A stretch of 64,000 bases of DNA from Tectiglobus sp965247245 (GCA_965247245.1 CBDFGV010000003.1:248001-312000); one strand, 5' to 3'. Positions 26,256 to 36,047 are shown, counted from the stretch's first letter. Notes: a model not told the origin generated them from the letters alone. A program made the numbers and translations.

Positions 26256-27395
26256 ATGACAAGTAGTTCCCAGTCACGACGCGATATAGCGTACATGCGC
26301 GCAGCTATTGCGATAGCTCGACGTGGGCTGGGCTGTACGGCGCCCAATCCCTCTGTCGGCGCCGTTCTGGTTGACCCCAAGACCGATGAAGTCATTTCTC
26401 GCGGTTGGACCCAGCCGGGCGGGCGTCCGCACGCCGAGCCCAACGCAATTGACAGGGCCGGAACAGCGGCCACTGGTGCAAGCCTCTATGTGACGCTGGA
26501 GCCCTGTTCTCACTTTGGTCGCTCCCCACCGTGCGTGGATGCAATCATCGCAGCGGGCATCAAACGCGTAGTTTGTGGGCTTGAGGATCCCGACCCACGG
26601 GTTGCGGGTCGTGGCATTCAACGGCTCCGTGAAGCGGGAATCAATGTCGAGGTCGGGGTGCTGCGCAAAGAGTGCCATTACCTGACGCTGGGCCACATCC
26701 TGCGTGTTACCGAGCGCCGCCCGTTCGTGCAGTTGAAGATGGCTTTGGACGCAGAAGGCCGCGTCGCTCGTGGAGCACAGGGCCAACCGACTTGGGTGAC
26801 GGGCATTGATTCACGCAATCGTGGCCACCTTCTGCGAGCCCAAGCTGATGCCATACTCATTGGTCGCCAGACCCTGATTGACGATGACGCTAGCCTCACA
26901 TGCCGTCTTCCCGGCCTTGATGAGCAATCCCCGGTGCGTGTTATCTTGGCAAGTCAGGTCAACTCGGATGACATGAAACAGAGCGGCCTGATGACCAGCG
27001 ACGTACCTGTGTGGTGGGTTGTTGGCAGAGCGAATGGGGCCGCACAGCTCTCTGAAAGAGCTCAAGACCGGGTGCTTGAGGTTGCGTCGGTCGATAAGCG
27101 ACCTTGGCTGCCAGCGGTCATGGAGGTGCTGGTGCAGAATGGCGTAACACGGCTTCTGGTCGAAGGTGGCCCGACGATCTGGCGAGCCTTTGATCGGGCA
27201 AACTTGGTCGATGAGGTTATCATGTTCCGGGCTGGCCGAGGCCCCAAGCCCGAGATCACGCCGTTTGAACCGGGGCAGGCACTAGCCTCGTATGTTCATC
27301 AAACCCCTATGGGCTTGGTCAAATCATACCCAGTTTCAGAGGACTACTGTTATGTCTTTCGTCGCGGCACGATTCCAGCTTGGTGGACAGCATGA
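26256..27395 (+). CDS. ribD: Bifunctional diaminohydroxyphosphoribosylaminopyrimidine deaminase / 5-amino-6-(5-phosphoribosylamino)uracil reductase
   Basis: Second and third steps of riboflavin synthesis. The N-terminal deaminase domain carries the zinc motif GGRPHAEPNAI and PCSHFGRSPPCVDAI. The C-terminal reductase domain begins near PFVQLKMALDAEGRVA and includes RLLVEGGPTIWRAF near the end. Length 379 aa. It is first of the rib run ribD-ribE-ribBA-ribH-nusB. Confidence 0.95.
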   Translation: MTSSSQSRRDIAYMRAAIAIARRGLGCTAPNPSVGAVLVDPKTDEVISRGWTQPGGRPHAEPNAIDRAGTAATGASLYVTLEPCSHFGRSPPCVDAIIAAGIKRVVCGLEDPDPRVAGRGIQRLREAGINVEVGVLRKECHYLTLGHILRVTERRPFVQLKMALDAEGRVARGAQGQPTWVTGIDSRNRGHLLRAQADAILIGRQTLIDDDASLTCRLPGLDEQSPVRVILASQVNSDDMKQSGLMTSDVPVWWVVGRANGAAQLSERAQDRVLEVASVDKRPWLPAVMEVLVQNGVTRLLVEGGPTIWRAFDRANLVDEVIMFRAGRGPKPEITPFEPGQALASYVHQTPMGLVKSYPVSEDYCYVFRRGTIPAWWTA

Positions 27396-27550
27396 ACATC
27401 GCTTCGTGTAGCGAGTTGGACGCCAATGAACTGTATGGAATGTCACGTGGGCTTGTCCTAGGGCCCAACAGTGCTAAGTCTGCCGACTGGCGGACCCGGC
27501 TTGAGAGCGAGTTGATTAACCAAGATCGTTTTGAGATCTGAGGAGAAGTG

Positions 27551-28144
27551 ATGTTTACCGGCATCATCACCGACGTTGGCAAGGTAGAAGCGCAGAATGG
27601 CGATACGTTCGCAATCAGTTGCGGATATGAGGCGTCGTCGATTGAGATTGGCGCATCGATCGCCTGTGGTGGGTGCTGTCTGACCGTAACGTCCGTCGCT
27701 GCTCACGGTGCCGGAGCTCGGTTTGAAGTGGACGTATCGAATGAGACCCGGTCAAAAACAACACTCGGGTCTTGGCAGCTAGATTCCAGGATTAACCTCG
27801 AACGCTCGCTCAAGGTTGGTGACGAGATGGGAGGGCACGTCGTAACCGGTCACGTCGATGGCATCGCTACTGTGACTGACATTTATCCTGATGGAGATTG
27901 CCAACGGTTCGTCTTTGAGGCGCCAGACCATTTGGCGCTATACATTGCACCGAAAGGTTCGGTGGCCGTGGACGGAACATCTCTGACGGTCAATGAAGTC
28001 GCCGGTGAGAAATTTGGAGTGAACCTCATTCCTCATAGCCTCAGCGTGACGACCTGGGGTGATCGCAAAGTCGGCGATCAAGTGAATATCGAAGTTGATC
28101 TTTTCGCGCGTTACGTTGCGCGCCTGCTGGAGCACCGCAAGTGA
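27551..28144 (+). CDS. ribE: Riboflavin synthase, alpha chain
   Basis: Dismutates two lumazines into riboflavin and a pyrimidine. ATG 27551 gives the family start MFTGIITDVGKVE, with GAGGAGAAG just upstream; the adjacent GTG at 27548 is less likely. Two lumazine-binding repeats are visible: the first with ACGGCCLTV, the second beginning GHVVTGHVDG. Length 197 aa. Its stop codon overlaps the GTG start of the next gene (GTGA), indicating translational coupling. Confidence 0.95.
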   Translation: MFTGIITDVGKVEAQNGDTFAISCGYEASSIEIGASIACGGCCLTVTSVAAHGAGARFEVDVSNETRSKTTLGSWQLDSRINLERSLKVGDEMGGHVVTGHVDGIATVTDIYPDGDCQRFVFEAPDHLALYIAPKGSVAVDGTSLTVNEVAGEKFGVNLIPHSLSVTTWGDRKVGDQVNIEVDLFARYVARLLEHRK

Positions 28145-29307
28145 GTGAAAGCAAAACTGACGATCTGAAGACCGCTGTCTACGAAGATGGAAAAGGCTTC
28201 CTGTCGCCAACGGAAGATATCATCGAAGACCTGCGCAATGGACGTATGGTCATACTCGTCGATGCCGAAGATCGTGAGAACGAAGGCGATCTAATCATTC
28301 CGGCACAAATGGCGACACCCGATGTCATCAATTTCATGGCAACGTACGGCCGAGGCTTGATCTGTCTCAGCTTAACCGAAGCGCGCGCCCACGAGCTCAG
28401 ACTAGAATCAATGGTTCGTCAGAACGCTTCGCGAACTGGTACAGCGTTCACCGTGTCGATTGAGGCCCGCGAAGGCATCACAACAGGCATCTCGGCACAT
28501 GATCGCGCGCGCACGATTGCTGCAGCAATCGATGCCACTAAGGATCACAACGACATTGTTTCGCCGGGCCACGTCTTTCCATTGGTCGCCCGCGAAGGCG
28601 GCGTATTGATGCGTGCTGGCCATACCGAGGCTTCGGTCGACTTAGCGCGTCTGGCAGGGCTCTACCCGGCCGCCGTGATCTGCGAAATTATGAATGATGA
28701 TGGCACCATGGCGCGCGTGCCGGATCTCATCAAGTTTGCGCAAAAGCACAACTTGAAGGTTGGCACGATCGAGGACCTGATTGCCTTCCGCCTCCGCAAT
28801 GATCGTGTGGTGAAGGAGGTCAGCCAAACCAAGATCAACAGTTCCTACGGCGGCGAGTTCATGCTCCACGTCTATGAGACGACGGGCACCCAGGTGGAAC
28901 ATCTCGCACTCGTGAAAGGCAATATCTCGGGTCCTGAACCCGTGCTCGTTCGTGTCCATGCTGTCAACTTCCTCGGCGACTTGCTGGGTATAGGCGTCGA
29001 CCCAGACGAGGATTCCAATGTCGCCAAATCCATGCGCATGATTGCAGCCGAGGGGCGCGGCGTGCTGATCTTGATACGGGACAGACGGACAAAGGCCGTA
29101 TCAATCGAGATGACCCGGATCAAAGATGCCAACCTGCGCAAGCGCGACATGAGAGAACAACGCAATGTTGAAATCGGCGTTGGCTCCCAGATCCTGAGAG
29201 ATCTTGGCGTCACTGACATGATCCTACTATCCAATTCGCCCAAGTCCGTGTATGTCGGCATAGATGGCTATGGCCTGAAGATTACCGACCAGCGACCGAT
29301 AGAGTAA
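28141..29307 (+). CDS. ribB: RibBA-like protein: active DHBP synthase with degenerate GTP cyclohydrolase II domain
   Basis: A 388-aa two-domain protein. The N-terminal DHBP synthase domain is intact, with VDAEDRENEGDL, RTGTAFTVSIEAREGITTGI and the RAGHTEASVDLA segment. The C-terminal domain is related to GTP cyclohydrolase II, but the three zinc-binding cysteines of that enzyme are absent; the corresponding region reads VRVHAVNFLGDLLGIGVDPD. It therefore probably makes dihydroxybutanone phosphate only, and a separate ribA should exist elsewhere. GTG start overlaps the ribE stop. Confidence 0.93.
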   Translation: MSESKTDDLKTAVYEDGKGFLSPTEDIIEDLRNGRMVILVDAEDRENEGDLIIPAQMATPDVINFMATYGRGLICLSLTEARAHELRLESMVRQNASRTGTAFTVSIEAREGITTGISAHDRARTIAAAIDATKDHNDIVSPGHVFPLVAREGGVLMRAGHTEASVDLARLAGLYPAAVICEIMNDDGTMARVPDLIKFAQKHNLKVGTIEDLIAFRLRNDRVVKEVSQTKINSSYGGEFMLHVYETTGTQVEHLALVKGNISGPEPVLVRVHAVNFLGDLLGIGVDPDEDSNVAKSMRMIAAEGRGVLILIRDRRTKAVSIEMTRIKDANLRKRDMREQRNVEIGVGSQILRDLGVTDMILLSNSPKSVYVGIDGYGLKITDQRPIE

Positions 29308-29319
29308 GGCACTGATCCC

Positions 29320-29838
29320 ATGGCTGGACCTGGCAGCAAAATTGAATTGGGCGCTGGTGCGGAGGCTCTCGCAAAACAGCACGTGCTGATAATTGAGGGG
29401 CGCTTCTACGAGGATATCGGCGATCATCTTCTCGCAGGCGCCAAAGCCGAGCTGGAAGCAGCCGGTGTCAGTTACGACCACGTCGTGGTCCCGGGTGCGC
29501 TGGAAATTCCTCAGATTCTGTCGCAAGCGGTAGAAAAGGGTATCATCGGGAGCGACGCTACCAATCCAGTCTATACGGGAGCAATTGCACTCGGCTGCGT
29601 GATCCGGGGTGAGACTTACCATTTTGAGATTGTGTGCAATCAGTCCAATCATTGGCTGATGGACATTGCGATGTGTCACGGCATTCCGGTCGGTAACGCA
29701 ATCCTGACCGTCGACTCCCATGCCCAAGCCATGGCACGCGCCCAAGGCGGTCGCGAAGGCAAAGGGGCTGATGCAGCGCGCGCCTGTCTGAAGGTCATCG
29801 AAATTGGCGCACAATTCGATCAGCGATCCGGCCAATGA
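29320..29838 (+). CDS. ribH: 6,7-dimethyl-8-ribityllumazine synthase
   Basis: Joins dihydroxybutanone phosphate and the ribitylamino-pyrimidine to give lumazine. The 172-aa protein shows the substrate loop VPGALEIPQI, the conserved CVIRGETYHFEIVCNQ segment with catalytic His, and GIPVGNAILTV. Its last four bases overlap the start of nusB, the usual arrangement. Confidence 0.95.
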   Translation: MAGPGSKIELGAGAEALAKQHVLIIEGRFYEDIGDHLLAGAKAELEAAGVSYDHVVVPGALEIPQILSQAVEKGIIGSDATNPVYTGAIALGCVIRGETYHFEIVCNQSNHWLMDIAMCHGIPVGNAILTVDSHAQAMARAQGGREGKGADAARACLKVIEIGAQFDQRSGQ

Positions 29839-30335
29839 GCAGCAAGCAAGGAAATCAGAAGGCACGCAATGCGCGGCATGCTGCGCGGCTCGCGGCAGTG
29901 CAGGCACTTTATCAAATGGATATGGCCGGCACGGGCCATAACGAAGTTATTCACGAGTTTACAGAGTATCGGTTTCAGGCAGACGATAAGGCGGCCGAGG
30001 GTGGCGACAAGCCCGACGGAACGTTCTTTAGTGAGATTGTCCGCGGCGCAGTGCGTCGCCAGCCTGATATCGATCCTGAGGTCGACCAGCAGCTGGCACA
30101 GGGCTGGCGACTTGTGCGGGTTGACTCCACCTTGCGTGCCATTCTACGGGCCGCCATGTTTGAATTGCTCGACCGTCCCGACGTTCCGGTGCGTGTTGTG
30201 ATCAATGAGTACATCGAGATTGCCCGAGACTTTTTTGGCGAAGACGAGCCCAAAGTCGTGAATGGAATACTCCATAATCTAGCTCAGCGGTTCCGCGCTG
30301 ACGAAATGAAGACGGCGGCCAAAACAGCTGATTGA
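29835..30335 (+). CDS. nusB: Transcription antitermination factor NusB
   Basis: RNA-binding factor that with NusE/S10 promotes antitermination on rRNA operons. The 166-aa protein has the conserved ARLAAVQALYQMDMAG at the N-terminus and VVINEYIEIARDFFGEDEPKVVNGILH at the C-terminus. ATG overlaps the ribH stop by four bases. thiL follows after 13 bases. Confidence 0.95.
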   Translation: MSSKQGNQKARNARHAARLAAVQALYQMDMAGTGHNEVIHEFTEYRFQADDKAAEGGDKPDGTFFSEIVRGAVRRQPDIDPEVDQQLAQGWRLVRVDSTLRAILRAAMFELLDRPDVPVRVVINEYIEIARDFFGEDEPKVVNGILHNLAQRFRADEMKTAAKTAD

Positions 30336-30348
30336 TTGGCAGTCCTGT

Positions 30349-31371
30349 ATGACGTCCGAAGCCGACACCACGAAGCAGACATCCAGCGAAGAGCAAATCA
30401 TCTCTGACTTCTTCGCGCCACTCGCGCGTGGATGGCCCGGGGCACTCCAATTGCGTGACGATTGTGCCGCGATATCCCCGGCTCCCGGTCAGGATCTGAT
30501 TATAAAGACGGATCCGATCCGCGCCGACGTTCACTTTTTTGCAGATGATCGACCGCAAGACATTGCCTGGAAGGCGCTGGCTGTGAATGTATCCGACTTG
30601 GCTGCAAAGGGCGCCCGACCCCTCGCTTATACGCTTGCGGTGTCATTTCCAGCCGCACCCGACCGTGGCTGGCTGCGTGCCTTCACGGATGGGCTTTCCG
30701 AGGCTCAGGACGCGTTCGGTTGTGTCCTGATTGGCGGGGACACCGACCACGCCGCCGGACCGGTATCATTGGCAATCACGGTTTTCGGAGAAGTCCCGCG
30801 TGGCCGGATGATCCAACGTGCAACACCATCGGCGGGCGATGTCATCTATGTTTCGGGAGCGCTGGGGGACGCAGCACTGGGCTTAAAGATCCGAAGCGAT
30901 CAGCCAGAAAGCGAGACCACAACGCAGACATTGACTGGCGAAGAGCAGTACCTACGAGATCGATATCTTCGCCCCCAACCGAGATTGGGCTTGCGCGCTG
31001 CTTTGCGCGCCTACGCCAATGCCGCGATGGACCTATCTGATGGCCTCGGCAAGGATCTGGGCCGGATGTGCCGGGCGAGTGGATTGGGTGCGATTGTGGA
31101 AGAGACCAAGCTCCCATTGTCCGATGCTTTTCGAACTGTGGCCCCACAGTCTGTTGAGGCGCGAAGAGTTCTCACATCTGCCGGTGACGATTATGAAATT
31201 CTTTGCACTGTCAAACCGGGGAACAGTCCTGGTTTTGAGCAATTGGCAGCCTCTGCCAGCATCGCAGTCACGCCGATTGGGACCATGACGGCCGAAGCTG
31301 GTGTTCGATTGATCGATAGTGACGGAGCAGCGCTGGACTGGTCCAGCCAAGGCTATGACCATTTCGGTTAA
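30349..31371 (+). CDS. thiL: Thiamine-monophosphate kinase
   Basis: Phosphorylates thiamine monophosphate to the diphosphate cofactor. The 340-aa protein has the N-terminal RDDCAAI metal-binding motif, AVNVSDLAAKGARP, GGDTDHA and the later AAMDLSDGLGKDLGRM segment. It is the last gene of the rib-nusB-thiL run; a 186-bp gap with no gene then separates it from hppA. Confidence 0.94.
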   Translation: MTSEADTTKQTSSEEQIISDFFAPLARGWPGALQLRDDCAAISPAPGQDLIIKTDPIRADVHFFADDRPQDIAWKALAVNVSDLAAKGARPLAYTLAVSFPAAPDRGWLRAFTDGLSEAQDAFGCVLIGGDTDHAAGPVSLAITVFGEVPRGRMIQRATPSAGDVIYVSGALGDAALGLKIRSDQPESETTTQTLTGEEQYLRDRYLRPQPRLGLRAALRAYANAAMDLSDGLGKDLGRMCRASGLGAIVEETKLPLSDAFRTVAPQSVEARRVLTSAGDDYEILCTVKPGNSPGFEQLAASASIAVTPIGTMTAEAGVRLIDSDGAALDWSSQGYDHFG

Positions 31372-31557
31372 CGAAACTGCGGCAACAGTTCCCATCATTC
31401 GACCAATGGACAACTGTGTCCATGTTGTCACGGGGGCGCGGTTTTGGCATGGTCCCCGCGCCAATTTGTGTTAGGCGAGCGTCCGAGTGGTGGCGGTGAG
31501 GGACCGTCCGCCCGGCTTCGCTTGGACTGTTTTCCGAAAAGGGAGAGGGAGCTTGTA

Positions 31558-33711
31558 ATGAACGAACTGCTATGGGCGGTTATCGCCTGCGGCATCATTT
31601 CGATCGTCTACGCGGTAGTGACTATTCAATCCGTGATGGCCGCTGATGCTGGCAACCAAAAAATGCAAGAAATTGCCGGCGCTATTCGCGAAGGTGCTCA
31701 GGCTTATCTCAATCGCCAATACACAAGCGTCGCCATAGTCGGTGCAATTATCTTTGTTGCGGCATTCGTCGTGCTCGGCTGGCAAGTTGCTGTCGGCTTC
31801 GTGGTTGGCGCGGTCCTCTCAGGCGCAGCCGGTTACATCGGGATGAACGTTTCTGTCCGGGCGAACGTGAGAACAGCGCAGGCCGCCTCTACATCGCTTG
31901 CTGACGGACTAAGCGTTGCTTTCAAATCTGGCGCCGTCACCGGCATGCTCGTTGCCGGCCTCGCGCTGTTAGGCGTTGCCGGTTACTACATGTTCCTGAC
32001 GGCCGGCCTTGGCTACCAGGCAGCCGACCGGGCCGTGATCGATGCGCTTGTCGCGCTCGGCTTCGGTGCCTCCCTGATCTCTATTTTCGCTCGCTTGGGC
32101 GGCGGCATCTTCACCAAAGGCGCCGACGTTGGTGGCGACCTTGTTGGTAAGGTTGAAGCTGGAATTCCTGAAGACGATCCGCGCAACCCTGCAACGATCG
32201 CTGACAACGTTGGTGACAACGTCGGCGACTGTGCTGGTATGGCTGCCGACTTGTTCGAAACCTACGCGGTGACCGTCGTCGCAACCATGGTTTTGGCCGC
32301 CATCTTCTTTGTGGGCCAGGCTTCGCTCGACAAGTTCATGATTTACCCGCTGGCCATCGGTGGCGTGTGCTTGCTGACTTCGATTGTCGGCACTTACTTC
32401 GTTCGCCTCGGATCAAACAACTCGATCATGGGCGCGCTGTACCAAGGCTTTATCGCGACAACAGTGCTGTCAGTCGGTGGTCTTTACCTCGCGACTGAGC
32501 TGGTTTTCGGCAATTGGGGTGAAATCGGAAAGGCCGGGGATGTCTCGATCACAGGCATGAACATGTTCCTGTGTGGCATTGTTGGCTTGATGGTTACCGG
32601 TTTGATTGTCTGGATCACTGAGTATTACACGGGTGTTGGATACCGCCCTGTTCGCTCGATCTCCCAGGCATCGGTTACCGGCCACGGCACGAACGTCATT
32701 CAAGGTCTTGCCGTCTCACTAGAGGCATGCGCCCTACCGACGCTCGTCATCATTGCCGGCATCATTGTCACCTTTAAGCTTGGCGGTCTGTTCGGTACCG
32801 CCATTGCCACCACAACGATGCTTGGCTTGGCCGGTATGGTTGTGGCTTTGGACGCCTTCGGCCCAGTTACTGATAACGCCGGTGGTATTGCAGAGATGGC
32901 AGGCTTGCCCGAAGAAGTCCGCAAGTCGACTGACGCGCTGGATGCGGTTGGTAACACGACCAAAGCGGTAACGAAGGGCTATGCGATTGGCTCTGCTGGC
33001 CTTGGCGCATTGGTTCTGTTCGCAGCCTATAACTACGACTTGCAGTACTTCACCCAAAATGCGGACAAGTTCCCCTACTTTAAGGACGTCAATCCGGACT
33101 TCGCCTTGTCCAACCCATACGTGGTTGTCGGGCTACTCATCGGCGGTCTCATCCCATATCTCTTCGGTGGTATTGCGATGACTGCTGTTGGTCGCGCCGG
33201 TGGTGCGGTTGTCGAAGAAGTACGACGCCAGTTCCGCGAAAAGCCAGGCATCATGGAAGGCAAAGATCGTCCAGACTACGCACGGGCGGTCGACATGCTG
33301 ACCAAAACGGCAATCAAGGAAATGATTGTGCCGTCTTTGATGCCGGTCCTTGCACCAATCGTCGTCTACGTCATCATCTTCTATGTCGCCGGTGGCGGGG
33401 TCGAAGGTAAGAACGCTGCATTCTCTTCAGTCGGCGCGATGCTGCTCGGTGTGATCGTCACCGGTCTGTTTGTGGCAATCTCGATGACTTCAGGTGGTGG
33501 TGCCTGGGACAACGCCAAGAAGTCTTTTGAAGATGGCTTCGTCGATAAGGATGGCGAAAAGCACCTGAAGGGTTCTGAAGCGCATAAGGCTTCGGTCACC
33601 GGTGACACCGTCGGCGACCCATACAAGGACACTGCTGGCCCAGCTGTGAACCCGGCAATCAAGATCACGAACATTGTGGCTCTGCTATTGCTCGCAGTGT
33701 TGGCCCACTAA
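31558..33711 (+). CDS. hppA: Proton-translocating pyrophosphatase, predicted K+-independent
   Basis: Membrane pyrophosphatase that pumps protons using PPi hydrolysis. ATG 31558 is chosen (MNELLWAVIACG), preceded by GGGAGAGGGAG; a longer frame from 31444 lacks support. Length 717 aa with about 16 membrane segments. Active-site motifs are GGGIFTKGADVGGDLVGKVE, DNVGDNVGDCAGMAADLFE and GDTVGDPYKDTAGPA. The motif GNTTKA carries the lysine that in studied enzymes replaces the K+ requirement, so this is predicted to be a K+-independent pump. Confidence 0.96.
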   Translation: MNELLWAVIACGIISIVYAVVTIQSVMAADAGNQKMQEIAGAIREGAQAYLNRQYTSVAIVGAIIFVAAFVVLGWQVAVGFVVGAVLSGAAGYIGMNVSVRANVRTAQAASTSLADGLSVAFKSGAVTGMLVAGLALLGVAGYYMFLTAGLGYQAADRAVIDALVALGFGASLISIFARLGGGIFTKGADVGGDLVGKVEAGIPEDDPRNPATIADNVGDNVGDCAGMAADLFETYAVTVVATMVLAAIFFVGQASLDKFMIYPLAIGGVCLLTSIVGTYFVRLGSNNSIMGALYQGFIATTVLSVGGLYLATELVFGNWGEIGKAGDVSITGMNMFLCGIVGLMVTGLIVWITEYYTGVGYRPVRSISQASVTGHGTNVIQGLAVSLEACALPTLVIIAGIIVTFKLGGLFGTAIATTTMLGLAGMVVALDAFGPVTDNAGGIAEMAGLPEEVRKSTDALDAVGNTTKAVTKGYAIGSAGLGALVLFAAYNYDLQYFTQNADKFPYFKDVNPDFALSNPYVVVGLLIGGLIPYLFGGIAMTAVGRAGGAVVEEVRRQFREKPGIMEGKDRPDYARAVDMLTKTAIKEMIVPSLMPVLAPIVVYVIIFYVAGGGVEGKNAAFSSVGAMLLGVIVTGLFVAISMTSGGGAWDNAKKSFEDGFVDKDGEKHLKGSEAHKASVTGDTVGDPYKDTAGPAVNPAIKITNIVALLLLAVLAH

Positions 33712-33769
33712 AACCAACCAACGCTTCTGGAAGACCTAGTAATTCCGGAGCGACATGTTCGACAAGATT

Positions 33770-33802
33770 GAACGGCCCTGTGGATGACCCGCGGGGCCGT
33801 TC
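33770..33802 (+). terminator. Terminator of hppA
   Basis: A perfect 9-bp stem (GAACGGCCC with GGGCCGTTC) around a 15-nt loop lies 58 bases after the hppA stop; the T-run is weak. Confidence 0.6.
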
Positions 33803-33912
33803 TCAATTGTGTCATGGTTCACTGACCATTCATGCTCGTTCGCGCACGCTTGAACCATATCGTGACTCAAAGCGACCACCTGAATAATACTATCAAGGAA
33901 GGAACGAGTATC

Positions 33913-34050
33913 ATGTCACTGCATGTATCCCGCCCGTCGAAAGTAAACACGGCATCGGCCCAAGTCATTATCCCAGCGGCAGCAAGCGGAAGTGGTCACA
34001 GCCAAGGTATGATTGAAGCTCCAGCAGTCACGACCCAACCTCGCAAGTAG
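33913..34050 (+). CDS. Possible small protein (45 aa)
   Basis: A short frame beginning MSLHVSRPSKVNTASAQ with AAGGAAGG about ten bases upstream. The product is rich in Ala, Ser and Pro, with no membrane segment or known motif. It sits in the 555-bp interval between hppA and the glycosyltransferase, which otherwise contains only the hppA terminator. It could be a chance frame; the ribosome-binding site is the main argument for it. Confidence 0.3.
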   Translation: MSLHVSRPSKVNTASAQVIIPAAASGSGHSQGMIEAPAVTTQPRK

Positions 34051-34266
34051 CTTCATCATCTCTCAGCGATGCAGACTGGACGATGATGTCACAGATCTTA
34101 TCGTCCAAAAATGATACACTCAGTCTATTGGCGTTTGGCGCATTCCTTGCCTGTAGAGGGCTGATAGCGCCTTGCGGTATGTTGCATCTGAGGTTCTGAA
34201 GGTAGAACCAGCGAACCATCGTGAGCCGGGCGCGGGCGACCGTTGCCTAAGCAGATGGGATTGCTG

Positions 34267-35466
34267 ATGACGATCAAGATTGCCTACTTGTGCGATCGGA
34301 GTCCGGAAGAAAGCTGGAGCTATTCCGGAGGCAACGCGCGAATTCTTCGAGAACTGCGAACCCACGTTGGCGACGTAACGATATTGAGTTCGAGTTGGCA
34401 TGCCGCTGACAGTGCGCGCCGCCTGATCGACAATCTTCCCCAGAAGATTTCAGCTCGTGCGCGGTGGCGCACGCAACTGTTTCTGTCAAAGACAATCTCT
34501 CGCGGAGTCGCTCGAGAGCTCAGTGCCGACAAATTTGACGTTTTGTTCTGTCCTTACAGCTTTCACTCGCTCGCAAACCTGCACCTGCCATATCCGATGC
34601 TTAGCGTACACACATCGGATGCAACTCCCACAACCTACAAGCGCTCCGAAGTCGGTCAGTCATTTGGCTCGTATCTCGCTCTGTCTCGGCTGCTCGACCC
34701 CTTGATCCTCAAATCTGAGAAGAAAGTCTTCCAGTCAACGGACTTGCTGCTGTGGCCTTCGCAGTGGCTGAAGGAGAGTGCGGACGAACTTTATGACTTG
34801 AATGACCAGTCATCCATCGTGGTCCCTTGGGGCGCCAATATTGAGGCCCCGCCACATAAGGACCTGCGAATTGAACAGCCAATCGACGGCCGCCTGGAGT
34901 TATTATTGGTTGGACGAGATTGGTTCGCGAAAGGTGGCCCTTTGGCCGTAGAAATCTTGCAGCTGTTATTGGCTCGCGCTGTTCATGCGCACCTCACGGT
35001 GATCGGCTGCACGCCTCCCGAGGAATATCGATGTGCGGAGATGACAGTCCATGGTCATTTGGACAAGTCTGATCCAAGCGAACTTGCTGTCTTCACAAAT
35101 GCATTCCGGAATGCCCACTTCCTGCTTATGCCATCGCTCGAATCCTACGGCTTCGTGTTTGCCGAGGCTTCAGCATATGCGTTGCCATCGCTAGGACTGC
35201 GCGTGGGAGGCGTTCCAATCAAGGAGGGTGTAAATGGCCACGCGTTCGCGTTAGGGACGCCGCCGGAGGCGTACATCAATGTTATGGTGCACTACCTAAA
35301 CGAACCTGGGGCATACGCAGCCTTGAGGCGCAGCGCGCGCAATTACTTTGAAACTCATCTCAACTGGACGGCTTGGGGAAGGCGGGTGCGGTCGCTGCTT
35401 GAACTGCGGCTACAATCCCACCAGTCGCCGAAGCCTGAGCAAACCAGAACGTTAGAGCCAGCGTGA
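34267..35466 (+). CDS. GT4-type glycosyltransferase family protein
   Basis: A 399-aa GT-B-fold glycosyltransferase. The C-terminal half has ELLLVGRDWFAKGGPLAVEIL and the nucleotide-sugar-binding E-x7-E motif in PSLESYGFVFAEASAYALPS, typical of GT4 retaining enzymes. The N-terminal half begins IKIAYLCDRSPEESWSYSGGN, the usual first Rossmann strand with a glycine loop. ATG 34267 is preferred; in-frame ATG codons at 34243 and 34255 would add up to eight residues. It stands alone, so the acceptor cannot be inferred. Confidence 0.82.
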   Translation: MTIKIAYLCDRSPEESWSYSGGNARILRELRTHVGDVTILSSSWHAADSARRLIDNLPQKISARARWRTQLFLSKTISRGVARELSADKFDVLFCPYSFHSLANLHLPYPMLSVHTSDATPTTYKRSEVGQSFGSYLALSRLLDPLILKSEKKVFQSTDLLLWPSQWLKESADELYDLNDQSSIVVPWGANIEAPPHKDLRIEQPIDGRLELLLVGRDWFAKGGPLAVEILQLLLARAVHAHLTVIGCTPPEEYRCAEMTVHGHLDKSDPSELAVFTNAFRNAHFLLMPSLESYGFVFAEASAYALPSLGLRVGGVPIKEGVNGHAFALGTPPEAYINVMVHYLNEPGAYAALRRSARNYFETHLNWTAWGRRVRSLLELRLQSHQSPKPEQTRTLEPA

Positions 35467-35546
35467 CAATCCACTCAGCGCCGCTGTAGCACGCCGCCCT
35501 GTGCTGGCGAAGTAGTATCGAAAGGCCGCGGAATGCAAAGAGGCTT

Positions 35547-36047
35547 TTACTGCCCGAACACCGAACCACGCCTGCCCAGGTTCTTGAACATTTGACTGAG
35601 CAAGCCTTCATCACTGCCGCCAGCAGCCGGAGTTTTGCGGTTGATGAAGTCAAACACGCGGCCATCCTTTAGGCCATAATTCGCGATCCGGTCGACGGTG
35701 CCCAATTCATTGAAATAGACAGCAAACACACGGCGATCGATCTCCTTGGGATCAAGGAAGGCCATTTGCTTGGTCGTGGATGAAATGTAGTAAAACGCTT
35801 CGCCTGTCGATGTCCGTGACGTTGTTGTGGGTGTACCAAGCGACAGGCGGACATCCTCCTGGCTCATACCAGGTTGAACAAGTTGAGCGTCCGTTGCGCG
35901 GAACTGGTGGCCATGCTTCGTAACCTTCGCCAGGCTCGTGCCGCCGCAACCAGCAAGAAGGCCGCCGGAGGCGATCAACAAACCAGCAACCAACGCGGTT
36001 GTGATGCGTCGGTTGGCAACCTGTAATTTCTGCGCGTGGATAGGCAT
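35547..36047 (-). CDS. bamE: Outer membrane assembly lipoprotein BamE (SmpA/OmlA family)
   Basis: Lipoprotein component of the BAM complex that inserts beta-barrel proteins. ATG 36047 gives 166 aa with a lipoprotein signal peptide ending GGLLAGC. The SmpA/OmlA domain is visible as LVQPGMSQEDVRLSLGTPTT, AFYYISSTT and DRRVFAVYFNELGTVDRI. The C-terminal tail (FINRKTPAAGGSDEGLLSQ) is typical of alphaproteobacterial members. It is divergent from the bc1-chaperone homologue; the two starts are 120 bp apart. Confidence 0.92.
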   Translation of the reverse strand: MPIHAQKLQVANRRITTALVAGLLIASGGLLAGCGGTSLAKVTKHGHQFRATDAQLVQPGMSQEDVRLSLGTPTTTSRTSTGEAFYYISSTTKQMAFLDPKEIDRRVFAVYFNELGTVDRIANYGLKDGRVFDFINRKTPAAGGSDEGLLSQMFKNLGRRGSVFGQ

